Position numbers and translations under genes: made by a program. Source: Crossiella cryophila (GTDB taxonomy: Bacteria; Actinomycetota; Actinomycetes; Mycobacteriales; Pseudonocardiaceae). Taken from it: 64,000 bases of DNA. The notes beneath the pieces were generated by a model, which did no database searches, was not told the DNA's origin, and was given only the letters and a program-made list of their open reading frames with translations. Where the stretch lies: NCBI RefSeq assembly GCF_014204915.1, contig NZ_JACHMH010000001.1:2666001-2730000 (forward strand), written 5' to 3'. Of the stretch, positions 35,821-44,257 are shown one piece after another. Within the stretch, counting starts at the first letter, position 1, and the number at the start of each line of letters is the position of its first letter.

Positions 35821-36786
35821 TCAGCGGGTGAAGACGATCTTCCCGGCGGTCTCGCCGCCGAGCATGGCCCGGAAGCCCTCCTCGGCCTTCTCCATCGGCA
35901 GCTCCAGGCCCACCTGCGGGCGCAGGCCGGTCAGGTCCAGGAAGGTGACCAGGTCGGCCAGCTCGTCCCTGGTGCCCATCATCGAGCCGACCACGTGCAG
36001 CTGGAAGAAGAACAGGCGCTGGAGTTCGGCTGGCGGGTTGCCGCCGGTGGTGGCGCCGGAGCAGACGATCACGCCGCCGGGCTTGAGCGCGCGCATGGAG
36101 TGCGACCAGCTCGCCTCGCCCACGGTCTCGAACACCGCGTCCACCTTGCCGGGCAGCCGGGCGCCGGGCTCGAAGACCCCGTGCGCGCCCAGCCGTTCGG
36201 CCAGCGCCCGCTTGTCCTCGGAGCGGCCGGTGGCCCACACCCGCAGGCCCGCCGCCTTGCCCAGCTGCACCAGCGCGGTGGCCACGCCACCGGAGGCGCC
36301 CTGCACCAGGATGGTCTGCCCCGGACGGGCGGCGGCCTTGGTGAACAGCATCCGGTAGGCGGTCAGCCAGGCGGTGCCAAGGCAGGCGGCGTCGGTGAAG
36401 GACAGCCCGGCCGGTTTGGCCAGCACGTTGCGCTTGGGCAGCACGATGGTGTCGGCGAAGGAGCCCTGCAGCTTCTCCGTCAGCAGCGTGCGTTTGGGGT
36501 CCATGGTCTCGTCCCCGCGCCAGTCCTCGTCGTTGATCACCCCGTGGATGACCACCTCGGACCCGTCGGCCAGGGTGCCCGCGCCGTCGCAGCCCAGCAC
36601 CATCGGGAACTGCTCGGCCTTGATGCCGACCCCGCGCAGCGTCCACAGGTCGTGCATGTTGAGGCTGGCGGCCTTGACGTTGACCGCGACCCAGCCCGCT
36701 GGGACCTCCGGCTCAGGGCGCTCGCCGACCACCAGGCCGGCCAGGGGATCCTCGGGATTCGGCTTGTCGGCGTATACGGCGAACAT
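35821..36786 (-). CDS. Zinc-free medium-chain dehydrogenase/quinone oxidoreductase-like
   Basis: A 321-residue NADPH-dependent MDR enzyme. It contains ILVQGASGGVATALVQLGKA (the Rossmann nucleotide motif) and the N-terminal GroES-like fold VLGCDGAGTLADGSEVV, and lacks the structural-zinc cysteine set. It resembles quinone oxidoreductases and enoyl reductases. The ATG at 36786 has no ribosome-binding site. Confidence 0.9.
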   Translation of the reverse strand: MFAVYADKPNPEDPLAGLVVGERPEPEVPAGWVAVNVKAASLNMHDLWTLRGVGIKAEQFPMVLGCDGAGTLADGSEVVIHGVINDEDWRGDETMDPKRTLLTEKLQGSFADTIVLPKRNVLAKPAGLSFTDAACLGTAWLTAYRMLFTKAAARPGQTILVQGASGGVATALVQLGKAAGLRVWATGRSEDKRALAERLGAHGVFEPGARLPGKVDAVFETVGEASWSHSMRALKPGGVIVCSGATTGGNPPAELQRLFFFQLHVVGSMMGTRDELADLVTFLDLTGLRPQVGLELPMEKAEEGFRAMLGGETAGKIVFTR

Positions 36787-36864
36787 GGTGGGAAACTTAT
36801 CGCCTGACCCGGTCACCCGCCCGTGATGCCGGTCACTGCGATGACCCCGCGTAGGCTCGGGGCC

Positions 36865-37059
36865 GTGCAGTGGTTGGCTGACTCCTGGGACGCGGTCGGG
36901 CTGTGGCTCGCCCAGCAGTGGTTCCCGTTCCAGTTCCTGCTGGTGATGGCCGTGCTGCTGCCGTTGTGCTGGGCGGTTGCCTGGGGGATCGACCGTGCGG
37001 TCGACCAGGTCTCCGCGGGACTGTCGAGGATCCGGGACCGCAACAGTGACCTCTCGTAA
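36865..37059 (+). CDS. Small membrane protein upstream of the ribonuclease
   Basis: A 64-residue protein with one hydrophobic helix (FQFLLVMAVLLPLCWAVAW). A TAGGCT seven bases ahead of GTG 36865 suggests a leaderless start; ATG 36826 would extend it. It overlaps the secreted ribonuclease gene by 14 bases and probably belongs to the ribonuclease/barstar transcript. No family was recognised. Confidence 0.7.
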   Translation: MQWLADSWDAVGLWLAQQWFPFQFLLVMAVLLPLCWAVAWGIDRAVDQVSAGLSRIRDRNSDLS

Positions 37060-37516
37060 GCGCATCACCCTGGCCCTGGCCGGACTGCTCGGACTGGTGC
37101 TCGTCGGCTGGTTCGCCCGCGGCCTGATCGGCGGGGACACCACCGCGCCGCCGTCGAAGACCACCGTGGTCAGCTCGCAGCAGGCCGGTGGCGCGACCAG
37201 CTCCGGCAAGGCGACCCGCTCCGGCGGGGAGGTCACCGAGGCGCTGTCCAAGCTGCCCGCCGAGGCGGCCAGGACCTGGAAGCTGATCCAGAGCAACGGG
37301 CCCTTCCCGCACCCGGACCGGGACGGGGTGGAGTTCGGCAACCGGGAGAAGCGGCTGCCCAGTCAGGGCAAGGGCTACTACCGCGAGTACACCGTGCCCA
37401 CGCCGGGCGAGCGCACCCGCGGCGCGCGGCGGCTGGTCACCGGCGGCGGCACCAAGGAGCTGTACTACACCGCCGACCACTACGAGAGCTTCGTGAAGGT
37501 GGATCCGAACCGATGA
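37046..37516 (+). CDS. Guanyl-specific (barnase/RNase Sa-like) ribonuclease, anchored or secreted
   Basis: A 156-residue protein: an N-terminal hydrophobic segment (about 10-27, without a clear cleavage site), a Ser/Thr-rich linker, and a C-terminal N1/T1-type ribonuclease domain. Candidate catalytic residues are Glu in YYREYTVP, Arg in GARRLVTG and His in TADHYESF, matching barnase-type Glu, Arg and His. Its TGA overlaps the start of the barstar gene (ATGA), as expected for an enzyme and its inhibitor. Confidence 0.9.
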   Translation: MTSRKRITLALAGLLGLVLVGWFARGLIGGDTTAPPSKTTVVSSQQAGGATSSGKATRSGGEVTEALSKLPAEAARTWKLIQSNGPFPHPDRDGVEFGNREKRLPSQGKGYYREYTVPTPGERTRGARRLVTGGGTKELYYTADHYESFVKVDPNR

Positions 37517-37803
37517 CCCCGGTGGAGCACGTGGTCGACGGCAGCACCCTGCGCACCGGGCGGGCCGCGCTGGCCGCCTTCGCCGAGGCGCTGTCCTTCC
37601 CGGACTACTTCGGCGGCAACCTGGACGCGCTCTATGACTGCCTGACCGACCTGTCCTGGCTGCCCGCGGTCGAGCACCACGTGCACTGGACGCACGCCGA
37701 GGTGTTGCGGCGCAACGATCCGGACGCCTTCGCCGGGATCAGCGAGGTGCTCGCCGACGCGGTCGCGGCCAACCCGCTGCTGACCGTGCGGGTCACCGCC
37801 TAG
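37513..37803 (+). CDS. Barstar-family ribonuclease inhibitor
   Basis: A 96-residue cytoplasmic barstar-like protein. The conserved ALSFPDYFGGNLDALYDCLTDLSWLP carries the acidic residues that plug the ribonuclease active site. It is coupled to the ribonuclease and protects the cell before the enzyme is exported. It overlaps the next gene's 3' end by four bases in convergent orientation. Confidence 0.92.
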   Translation: MTPVEHVVDGSTLRTGRAALAAFAEALSFPDYFGGNLDALYDCLTDLSWLPAVEHHVHWTHAEVLRRNDPDAFAGISEVLADAVAANPLLTVRVTA

Positions 37804-38768
37804 ACCAGGCCGGAGCGCTGCCTGCAGCGCAGGTAGGCGCGTAAGAAGTCGGCGCGCAGGTAGGACCAGGGATACCGGTCGGCGTGCCCTCGGGTGGCCT
37901 CGAAATGCGGCCGGGCCAGCTCCGGCTCACCGCACAGCGAGTACCAGAACGCGACCAGGTTGTGCCCGCTGATCCGGGCCCGAGGGTCCACGCCGTGCGG
38001 GTGCAGCCAGCGGTCCACCGCCTGCTGGGCGTGCGCGCGCACCTCGGGCCGCTCCAGCAACCGGCGTTGCCCGCCGGGGGAGCACTCCACCCATTCCTCC
38101 AGGTATCCGCGCAGCACCAACAGGTTCAGCGCGGAGCCGACCGGCGCGGTGGCCACCGCACCGGCGACGAACTCGGTCATCACCCGTGGCGGGTGCCCCC
38201 ATTTCGGGGACAGCGAGATGAGCATCTGCTCGTGCCCGCGCAGGTGTTGCGGGGCCAGCGCGCGCAGCCGCGTCCAGCGCTCGCGCAGCGCGGTCGGGGG
38301 GCCGTCCTGGCCGCGGGCCAGGTGCACCAGCCACACCCACGGCGTCGGATCGGCCGGGTCGAGTTCGGCGGCGCGGGCGCACATCACCTCGGCCGCGTCC
38401 AGCATCCGGGGGAAGCCCGGACCCGGCTCCCTGACCCGGTGGTAACCGCGGACCTCCCAGGCGCGCAACACCTCCACCGCCCCGCGCAGAGTCCAACCGA
38501 TCGGGTCACCGGGTTCGCCGGTGACCCAGTCCAGCAGCCAGCGCGGCACGGTGCCGCCGTGCCCGGCCACCACCGTGCTCGCCGCGACCAGCACGGTGTC
38601 GGAGCGGTCGTCGGAATCCTGCGCGCAGGCGATCAGCGCGGCCACCGCGGTCCGGTCCCCGGCACGGGCGGCCGCCCTGACCGCCTCCAGTTCGGGGCTG
38701 CCGTAGGTCAGGCCCTCACGGGCCTCGGGCAGGGTGCTGGACCGCCGCCACGGGAAGATCTTCGGCAC
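37800..38768 (-). CDS. Conserved helical-repeat protein, function unknown
   Basis: A 322-residue soluble protein I do not recognise at family level. It is rich in helices with repeated [14 protein letters not shown]-like segments, suggesting TPR-like or alpha-solenoid packing, and several Trp/His clusters. The GTG at 38768 sits eight bases downstream of TAGGCT (38777-38782 on the opposite strand), so it is probably leaderless. It diverges from the GNAT gene with overlapping -10 elements. Confidence 0.75.
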   Translation of the reverse strand: MPKIFPWRRSSTLPEAREGLTYGSPELEAVRAAARAGDRTAVAALIACAQDSDDRSDTVLVAASTVVAGHGGTVPRWLLDWVTGEPGDPIGWTLRGAVEVLRAWEVRGYHRVREPGPGFPRMLDAAEVMCARAAELDPADPTPWVWLVHLARGQDGPPTALRERWTRLRALAPQHLRGHEQMLISLSPKWGHPPRVMTEFVAGAVATAPVGSALNLLVLRGYLEEWVECSPGGQRRLLERPEVRAHAQQAVDRWLHPHGVDPRARISGHNLVAFWYSLCGEPELARPHFEATRGHADRYPWSYLRADFLRAYLRCRQRSGLV

Positions 38769-38776
38769 GAAGATCG

Positions 38777-38786
38777 AGCCTATGGT
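38777..38786. promoter_or_regulatory. Overlapping divergent -10 elements
   Basis: AGCCTATGGT holds TAGGCT on the minus strand (38777-38782) and TATGGT on the plus strand (38781-38786). The start codons GTG 38768 and ATG 38794 lie eight and seven bases downstream respectively, as for leaderless mRNAs. Confidence 0.6.
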
Positions 38787-38793
38787 GTGTGGC

Positions 38794-39636
38794 ATGGATC
38801 TGCTCCGCCAGATGGAGGCCAATCTGGCCCGGCACGCGAGTCTGTTGCACGATCCGGCGCGGGTCACCGAGACCCCGGATCTGTTCCACGCGGACAGCGG
38901 ACTGGCCGATGACACCTTCAACATCGTGGCCGGGGCCCGCTTCACCGAGGCCACCGCGGATCGCCGGATCGCCGAGACCGTGGCCACCCTGCGCGGCACC
39001 GGCCGCCCGTTCTCCTGGTGGGTCGGCCCGGCCGCCACACCGACTGACCTGTCCGCGCGGTTGAGCGCGGCCGGACTGCCCGCCACCGAGTCCGAGACCG
39101 CGATGTGGCTCAGCCTGGACGAACTGCCGGCGCCCCGGCTGGCCGAGGGCCTGGACCTGGTGGTGGCCGGCACCGAGGCACAGCTGGCCGACTACGCCAC
39201 CGTGCTCGCCGCGCTCTGGGACCCGCCCTCGCCCACCGTGCCCGCCTACTACGCCAGGCCCGGCGCGCTGGACTGCTCCGCGCGATTCCTGGTGGGCTAC
39301 GCCGAGGGCGAGCCGGTGTGCACCGCCGAGGTGACCCTGCACGCCGGGGTCGCCGGGCTCTACAACATCGCCACCGCGAGCACCCACCGCCGCCGCGGTT
39401 TCGGCGGCGCGGTCACCGACGCGGCCCTGCGGGTGGCCAGGGAAGCCGGGTACCGGACCGCGGTGTTGCAGGCATCGGCCGACGGCGAACCGGTGTACCG
39501 GCGACTGGGTTTCCAGGCCTGCGGAAGCTTCACCGAGCACGCGGTGCCCGCAGCGGCATCCGGGATGTACGAAGGTGCACCCGGTCTGGCGGTGGCCCCG
39601 CCACCCCAGCAGAATCGGCCGGCATGCGACGAATGA
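38794..39636 (+). CDS. GNAT-family N-acetyltransferase
   Basis: A 280-residue acetyltransferase with an N-terminal domain and a C-terminal GNAT fold. Acetyl-CoA binding is visible in [27 protein letters not shown] and the closing [13 protein letters not shown]. The substrate is unknown. It probably starts on a leaderless transcript, and its 3' end overlaps the SOD-like gene by 13 bases. Confidence 0.88.
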   Translation: MDLLRQMEANLARHASLLHDPARVTETPDLFHADSGLADDTFNIVAGARFTEATADRRIAETVATLRGTGRPFSWWVGPAATPTDLSARLSAAGLPATESETAMWLSLDELPAPRLAEGLDLVVAGTEAQLADYATVLAALWDPPSPTVPAYYARPGALDCSARFLVGYAEGEPVCTAEVTLHAGVAGLYNIATASTHRRRGFGGAVTDAALRVAREAGYRTAVLQASADGEPVYRRLGFQACGSFTEHAVPAAASGMYEGAPGLAVAPPPQQNRPACDE

Positions 39637-40223
39637 CACCGGCCGTGCTGACCGCGGTGGCGATGATCGGCCTCACGGCGTGCTCGTCCGGCGGCACCGG
39701 GTCCACCGGCACGCAGACCCCCACCAGCAGCGCGGCCCCGGTGGCCGCGGCGACCTTCGCCCCACCGGCCGCCGCAGGCGCCCAGCCCGCCGGCGTGGTG
39801 CACAACACCGAGCTGGTGCCCGCGGGCGCCGCCGCCATGGTCACGGCCAACGCCGCGGGCACTGGCACCACGGTGAGCCTGGACGTCAGAGGGTTGCGCC
39901 CCAACCGCAAGTACGGCTCGCACGTGCACACCAAGGTGTGCGGACCGAAGCCGCTGGACTCCGGCCCGCACTACCAGGACAAGCTGGACCCGGTGCAGCC
40001 CTCGGTCGACCCGGCCTTCGCCAACCCCAAGAACGAGGTCTGGCTGGACCTGGAGACCGACGCCAGCGGCGCGGGCAAGGCCAGCGCCACCGTGGCCTGG
40101 AAGTGGCGGCCGAACGAGGCCAACTCGGTGGTCCTGCACATCGACCACACCAACCACCACGACCCGGGCAAGGCAGGCACCGCGGGCGAGCGCCTGGCCT
40201 GCCTGACCACCCCGTTCCGCTAG
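39624..40223 (+). CDS. Cu-type superoxide dismutase-like lipoprotein
   Basis: A 199-residue exported lipoprotein. The signal peptide ends in the lipobox LTAC (Cys about 20). The SodC fold motifs are HVHTKVCGP (two His and the disulfide Cys), [16 protein letters not shown], and [13 protein letters not shown] (second disulfide Cys). The segment that normally supplies the zinc ligands is short and lacks His, so it resembles copper-only SODs. Start is ATG 39624, or ATG 39633 overlapping the GNAT stop. Confidence 0.85.
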   Translation: MRRMTPAVLTAVAMIGLTACSSGGTGSTGTQTPTSSAAPVAAATFAPPAAAGAQPAGVVHNTELVPAGAAAMVTANAAGTGTTVSLDVRGLRPNRKYGSHVHTKVCGPKPLDSGPHYQDKLDPVQPSVDPAFANPKNEVWLDLETDASGAGKASATVAWKWRPNEANSVVLHIDHTNHHDPGKAGTAGERLACLTTPFR

Positions 40224-40245
40224 CCCCTGCGGCCGCCTGCCGGGC

Positions 40246-41022
40246 TCATCCGGCGGGCGGCACCCAGGAGGCCGGGCGCTTCTCGGCGAAGGCGCGGATG
40301 CCCTCCTGGCCCTCGGCACTGGCGAAGTGCTCGGCGGAGAGTTCCAGCATGTCGGCGAAGTCCTCGCCCAGACCGGACGCGGGGGAGCGGCGCAGCATGG
40401 CCTTGGTGGCCGCCAGCGCGGTGGGGCCGCCCAGGGCGAGCATGTCGGTGTAGCGGCGGACCTCGGACTCCAGCGCGTCGGCGGCGACCGCGGAGTTGAT
40501 CAGGCCGATGGCCGCGGCGCGGGCGGCGTCGAACTTCTCGCCGGTGAGGAACAGCTCGTGCGCGGCGCGCGGCAGCAGCCGGGGCAGCACGGTGACCGAG
40601 ATGACCGCAGGGACCACGCCGATGCGGACCTCGGTGAAGGCGAAGCTGGACTCGTGCGTGGCCACCGCGATGTCACAGGCGGCGATGATGCCCACGCCAC
40701 CGGCCCGTGCCGGACCGGCGATCTTGGCCACCACCGGCTTGGGGCTGGTCCAGATGTCCTCCAGGATCGCCGGGAACTCGTTGACGCCCTGGGCGTCCGC
40801 GCCCGCGCCGCGGGACTCCTTGAGGTCCATGCCGGAGCAGAACACGGTGCCGGTGTGGCCCAGCACGATCACCCGGACCGCCTCGTCGGCGATCGCGCCG
40901 CTCAGGTGGGCGCGCAGTTCGCGGCGGAGCTGGGCGGAGAGGGCGTTGCGGTTGTGCGGGGAGTCGAGGGTGATCTCGGCGATCCCGCGGTCGACCGCGT
41001 AGTGGACGAGTTCGTCAGCCAT
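40246..41022 (-). CDS. Enoyl-CoA hydratase/isomerase (crotonase) family
   Basis: A 258-residue crotonase-fold enzyme of fatty-acid or related CoA metabolism. Oxyanion-hole motifs are FCSGMDLKES and GPARAGGVGIIAACD. A Glu is present in FTEVRIGVVP but the second catalytic Glu of hydratases is not obvious, so isomerase or hydrolase function is possible. The operon context is neutral. Confidence 0.88.
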   Translation of the reverse strand: MADELVHYAVDRGIAEITLDSPHNRNALSAQLRRELRAHLSGAIADEAVRVIVLGHTGTVFCSGMDLKESRGAGADAQGVNEFPAILEDIWTSPKPVVAKIAGPARAGGVGIIAACDIAVATHESSFAFTEVRIGVVPAVISVTVLPRLLPRAAHELFLTGEKFDAARAAAIGLINSAVAADALESEVRRYTDMLALGGPTALAATKAMLRRSPASGLGEDFADMLELSAEHFASAEGQEGIRAFAEKRPASWVPPAG

Positions 41023-41045
41023 GCACGCACCCTAGACATAAAAGT

Positions 41046-41085
41046 GACCGCATCGGGGAGACGGGCGGTTCTCCCCGATGCGGTC
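41046..41085 (-). terminator. Terminator of the secreted-protein gene
   Basis: A perfect 16-bp stem (41046-41061 with 41070-41085) and an 8-nt loop. On the minus strand ACTTTTATG follows, giving a short T-run, so this is a canonical intrinsic terminator. Confidence 0.85.
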
Positions 41086-41108
41086 TGGAACGGCTGAAAG
41101 GAGGCAGT

Positions 41109-41744
41109 TCAGCCGATCGTCGTGGTGGTCAACGCCGGGTTGGGGTTGGGGTAGCACTTGGTGGGGGCGTCGACCGGGAACCCGAACACCACCGCGGTGG
41201 CGACGAAGGTCAGGCCCGGGTTGGCGAAGCTGGAGCCGCCGAGCTTGGTCTCGATGGTGCCGCTGGCGCCAGCGGTCAGCTTCACCGTGATGGTCGGGAT
41301 CTCGAAGGCCGCGCCGCCCTTGAGCGCCGCGCTCAACTTGACCTCGAGGTTGTTGCCGACCTTGGTGATCGTCGGGGTGCCCACACCGGACCCGCCGGAG
41401 AGGGTGGCCGAGACGTAGCTGGAGTTGGCCGGGACGGGGACGGTGAGCACGAAGGTCTTGATCTCGCGCAGCGTGTAGTTGCCGACCTTGTCCGGCACCT
41501 TGTTCGGCGCCGGGTCGAACACCGCGGTGACCTCGCCGCCGGGGGCGACGGTGGCCGGCGCGGCGGCGGTGAGGTCCTGGCTGAAGGTGGCGTCAACCGG
41601 GCCGAGTGGACTGCTGGCCTGACAGGCGAAGGTCACCGCGGCCGCAGGGGAGGCCGCGGCGGGACCGGCAAGGGTGAGTAGTGGAGCGACAACAGCGGTC
41701 GCGACTAACAACAGTCGAGCGGTGGAGCGTCGTGCAGGGGACAT
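41109..41744 (-). CDS. Secreted beta-rich protein, function unknown
   Basis: A 211-residue protein with a clear signal peptide (about 1-32). The mature part is Thr/Val/Ala-rich with many predicted strands (FEIPTITVKLTAGASGTIETKL) and two Cys near its ends (FACQ and TKCYP), which could form a disulfide. It resembles secreted actinobacterial proteins often labelled cyclase- or dehydratase-like, without catalytic evidence. A strong terminator follows. Confidence 0.78.
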   Translation of the reverse strand: MSPARRSTARLLLVATAVVAPLLTLAGPAAASPAAAVTFACQASSPLGPVDATFSQDLTAAAPATVAPGGEVTAVFDPAPNKVPDKVGNYTLREIKTFVLTVPVPANSSYVSATLSGGSGVGTPTITKVGNNLEVKLSAALKGGAAFEIPTITVKLTAGASGTIETKLGGSSFANPGLTFVATAVVFGFPVDAPTKCYPNPNPALTTTTIG

Positions 41745-41820
41745 ATCCCACCTCGCTGTAGAAAATTCCTCCCGACACGGCGGCGGTTGAGGTGAGTCTC
41801 ACACGACGATCATTCTGTTG

Positions 41821-42588
41821 TTAACCCACTAAAGTCGTGATGTTGCGCCGTTCGGCGGCACACGCCTCGGCATAGCGGTGCAGCACCAGCTCGGCCACCT
41901 CGGGGTCGTCACCGAGTGGTTGGGCCACTACGGTGTCCAGCCCGCCTGCCAGTGCCGCGGCCGCCACCCGGTCCGGCAGCAGACCGGGGGCCAGGAACCA
42001 GGAGGCCAGCGCGATCCGTTGCGCGCCACGGGCTTTCAGTCGCGCGAGGGCGGTGGGCACGTCCGGTTGGGTGCTGGCCGCGAAGGCGGGCTCCACCCCG
42101 GCCCAGCCCGCGCCGAAGGACCAGCGGCGGGCGAGCTGGTGCACGGCGGCGTTGGCCGGGGCGTGCGAGGAGCCCGCACCGGCCAGCACCACACCGAGTT
42201 TTCCGTCCCCTGGCAGGGCTCCGGCCGCGGCCAGCCTGCGCAGCGCGGCCGATTCCAGCCGGGGGTCGGGGCCGAGCACGTCGGCGATGCGCACCGACAG
42301 CCGGGGCAGCCGGGTCACCGTCTCGGCCACCGCGCCGGGCACGTCCACCTTGGCGTGGTAGGCCCGGCCGAGCAGCAGTGGCGCCACCACGACCTCGCGG
42401 TGGCCCTCGTTGTGCAGTCCGGTCAGCACATCGCCAAGGCGTGGCGCGGACAGGTCAAGGAAGGCCACCCGCACGTCCAGGCCCGGCCGCAGCGCGCGGA
42501 CCACGGTGACCAGCTCGTGCACGGTGGCCGCCGAACGCGGGTCGCGACTGCCGTGCGCGAGTGCCACCAACGGGATCCGGCTGTTCAT
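41821..42588 (-). CDS. Sirohydrochlorin chelatase-like protein (CbiX/SirB family)
   Basis: A 255-residue two-domain type II chelatase inserting iron or cobalt into sirohydrochlorin. Candidate metal-binding His are His12 in LAHGSRDP, one in GRAYHAKVDVP, and one in AGSSHAPANA. The last gene of the sulfur operon, it probably supplies siroheme for the sulfite reductase encoded first. Its ATG overlaps the permease stop by one base. Confidence 0.88.
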   Translation of the reverse strand: MNSRIPLVALAHGSRDPRSAATVHELVTVVRALRPGLDVRVAFLDLSAPRLGDVLTGLHNEGHREVVVAPLLLGRAYHAKVDVPGAVAETVTRLPRLSVRIADVLGPDPRLESAALRRLAAAGALPGDGKLGVVLAGAGSSHAPANAAVHQLARRWSFGAGWAGVEPAFAASTQPDVPTALARLKARGAQRIALASWFLAPGLLPDRVAAAALAGGLDTVVAQPLGDDPEVAELVLHRYAEACAAERRNITTLVG

Positions 42589-43472
42589 CACACCGCCGCC
42601 GCCAGGCCGCGGGCACGCAGCACGGCGCGCTCCAGTGGACGGAAGAACAGCAGTTCCACCCCGATGCCCACGGCCAGGATGAGCAGGATCGCCGCGATCA
42701 CCAGCGACATGTCGGTGAGCTGACGGCCCTCCTCCAGCATCTGCCCGAGGCCGATGCCCAGGTCGGGGGAGCGGGCGATGATCTCCGCGGCCATCAGCGA
42801 CCGCCAGGAGAACGCCCAGCCCTGCTTGAGCCCGGCCAGATAACCGGGCAGCGCGGCGGGTAGCAGCACGTGCCGGGCCGACTGCAACCGGCCGGCGCCG
42901 AGCACCGTGCCCACCCGCAGCAACAACGGTGGCACCTGGTCGATCCCGGCGACCAGGCCGTTGGCGATGGAGGGCACCGCGCCCAGCAGCACCACGGCGT
43001 AGATCATCGAGTCGTTCAGGCCCAGCCACAGCAGCGCGGCAGGCACCCAGGCCACCGAGGGCAGGCTCTGCAACCCGCTCAGCAGCGGCCCGATCGCCGC
43101 GCGCACCAACGGGATCCGGGCCACCAGCAGGCCAAGCGGGGTGCCGATGGCCACCGCGGCGAGGAAGCCGAGCACCGCGCGGTGGGTGGAGACCCACAGC
43201 GTTTCCCAGGCCCGGCCATCCAGCAGTCGTTCCCACAGCACGCCGGCCACGGTGAGCGGGGAGGGCAGCTTGTACTCGGGCTCGATCGCCGAGGCCCAGA
43301 ACAGCTGCCACACCAGGATGATCAGCGCGAGCGCGACCAGCGGGGGCAGCGCGGTGCTCGCGAACCGCCGCCACCCGCCGGTCGAGCGCGGTGGCGGCGG
43401 CGCGTCCAGTGCGTCCAGGCCCGCTTCGAGCGCGGCCAGGTCCGGGCTGGACTTGGCTTCAGGCGCGGCCAT
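42588..43472 (-). CDS. ABC transporter permease, sulfonate/taurine type
   Basis: A 294-residue inner-membrane protein with about six helices and the binding-protein-dependent EAA-like loop (GAGRLQSARHVLLPAALPGYLAGLKQGWAFSW). It is of the SsuC/TauC type. It overlaps the ATPase gene by 14 bases. Confidence 0.9.
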   Translation of the reverse strand: MAAPEAKSSPDLAALEAGLDALDAPPPPRSTGGWRRFASTALPPLVALALIILVWQLFWASAIEPEYKLPSPLTVAGVLWERLLDGRAWETLWVSTHRAVLGFLAAVAIGTPLGLLVARIPLVRAAIGPLLSGLQSLPSVAWVPAALLWLGLNDSMIYAVVLLGAVPSIANGLVAGIDQVPPLLLRVGTVLGAGRLQSARHVLLPAALPGYLAGLKQGWAFSWRSLMAAEIIARSPDLGIGLGQMLEEGRQLTDMSLVIAAILLILAVGIGVELLFFRPLERAVLRARGLAAAV

Positions 43473-44247
43473 GGCTGGAGATCACCTCCCGCAGGTGGCC
43501 GGTGATCTCCTCGGTGAGCTTGTCGGTGTCCTGCTCGGTGATCTGCCACTCGCGCACCACCCGGCCGGGCCGGGAGGACAGCAGCACCACCCGCTGACCC
43601 AGCCGCACCGCCTCGCGCACGTCGTGGGTGACGAACAGCACCGCGGTGCCGGTCTGCGACCAGATCCGGCGCAGCTCGCCCTGCAGCGCGTCCCTGGTGA
43701 TCGCGTCCAGCGCGGCGAAGGGCTCGTCCATGAGCAGCAACGGGTTGCCGCCCTCGGCCTCGTCCAGGGTGGTGGCCAGCGCACGGGCCAGCGCGACCCG
43801 CTGGCGCATGCCGCCGGAGAGTTCGTGCGGGCGCTTGCGGCCGACCTCGGCCAGCCGCACCAGGTCCAGCAGCCTGGTCGCGGCGGCGGCGCGTTCGGTC
43901 CGGCCGAGTCCGCGCAGCCGCAGCGGCAGTTCCACGTTGCGCGCGGCGGTGAGCCACGGCATCAGCGCGGGCTCCTGGAAGACCACCGCGGGCCGTCCAC
44001 TGTGGACGGAGACGGTGCCGGTGCTCGGCTTGTCCAGTCCGGCCACCAGGTTGAGCAGGGTGGACTTGCCGCAGCCGGAGGCGCCGAGCAGGCAGACGAA
44101 CTCGCCGGGGCGCACGGTCAGGTCGACCCCGTCCAGCGCCACCACCGTGTTCGTGCCTCGGCCGAAGGACTTGCTGACGTTGTCCAGGTGCACCACCGCG
44201 TCCCCGACGTGGCCGGACGGGCGGGTGTGTTCCAGAGTCGCGGTCAT
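43459..44247 (-). CDS. ABC transporter ATPase, sulfonate/nitrate type
   Basis: A 262-residue ATPase. Walker A GASGCGKSTL, signature LSGGMRQRVALARAL, and Walker B LLLMDEPFAALD are all present, with the H-loop FVTHDVREA. It is of the SsuB/TauB/NrtD type and works with the neighbouring permease and binding protein. Confidence 0.93.
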   Translation of the reverse strand: MTATLEHTRPSGHVGDAVVHLDNVSKSFGRGTNTVVALDGVDLTVRPGEFVCLLGASGCGKSTLLNLVAGLDKPSTGTVSVHSGRPAVVFQEPALMPWLTAARNVELPLRLRGLGRTERAAAATRLLDLVRLAEVGRKRPHELSGGMRQRVALARALATTLDEAEGGNPLLLMDEPFAALDAITRDALQGELRRIWSQTGTAVLFVTHDVREAVRLGQRVVLLSSRPGRVVREWQITEQDTDKLTEEITGHLREVISSHGRA

Positions 44248-44257
44248 CGCCGTGCCC

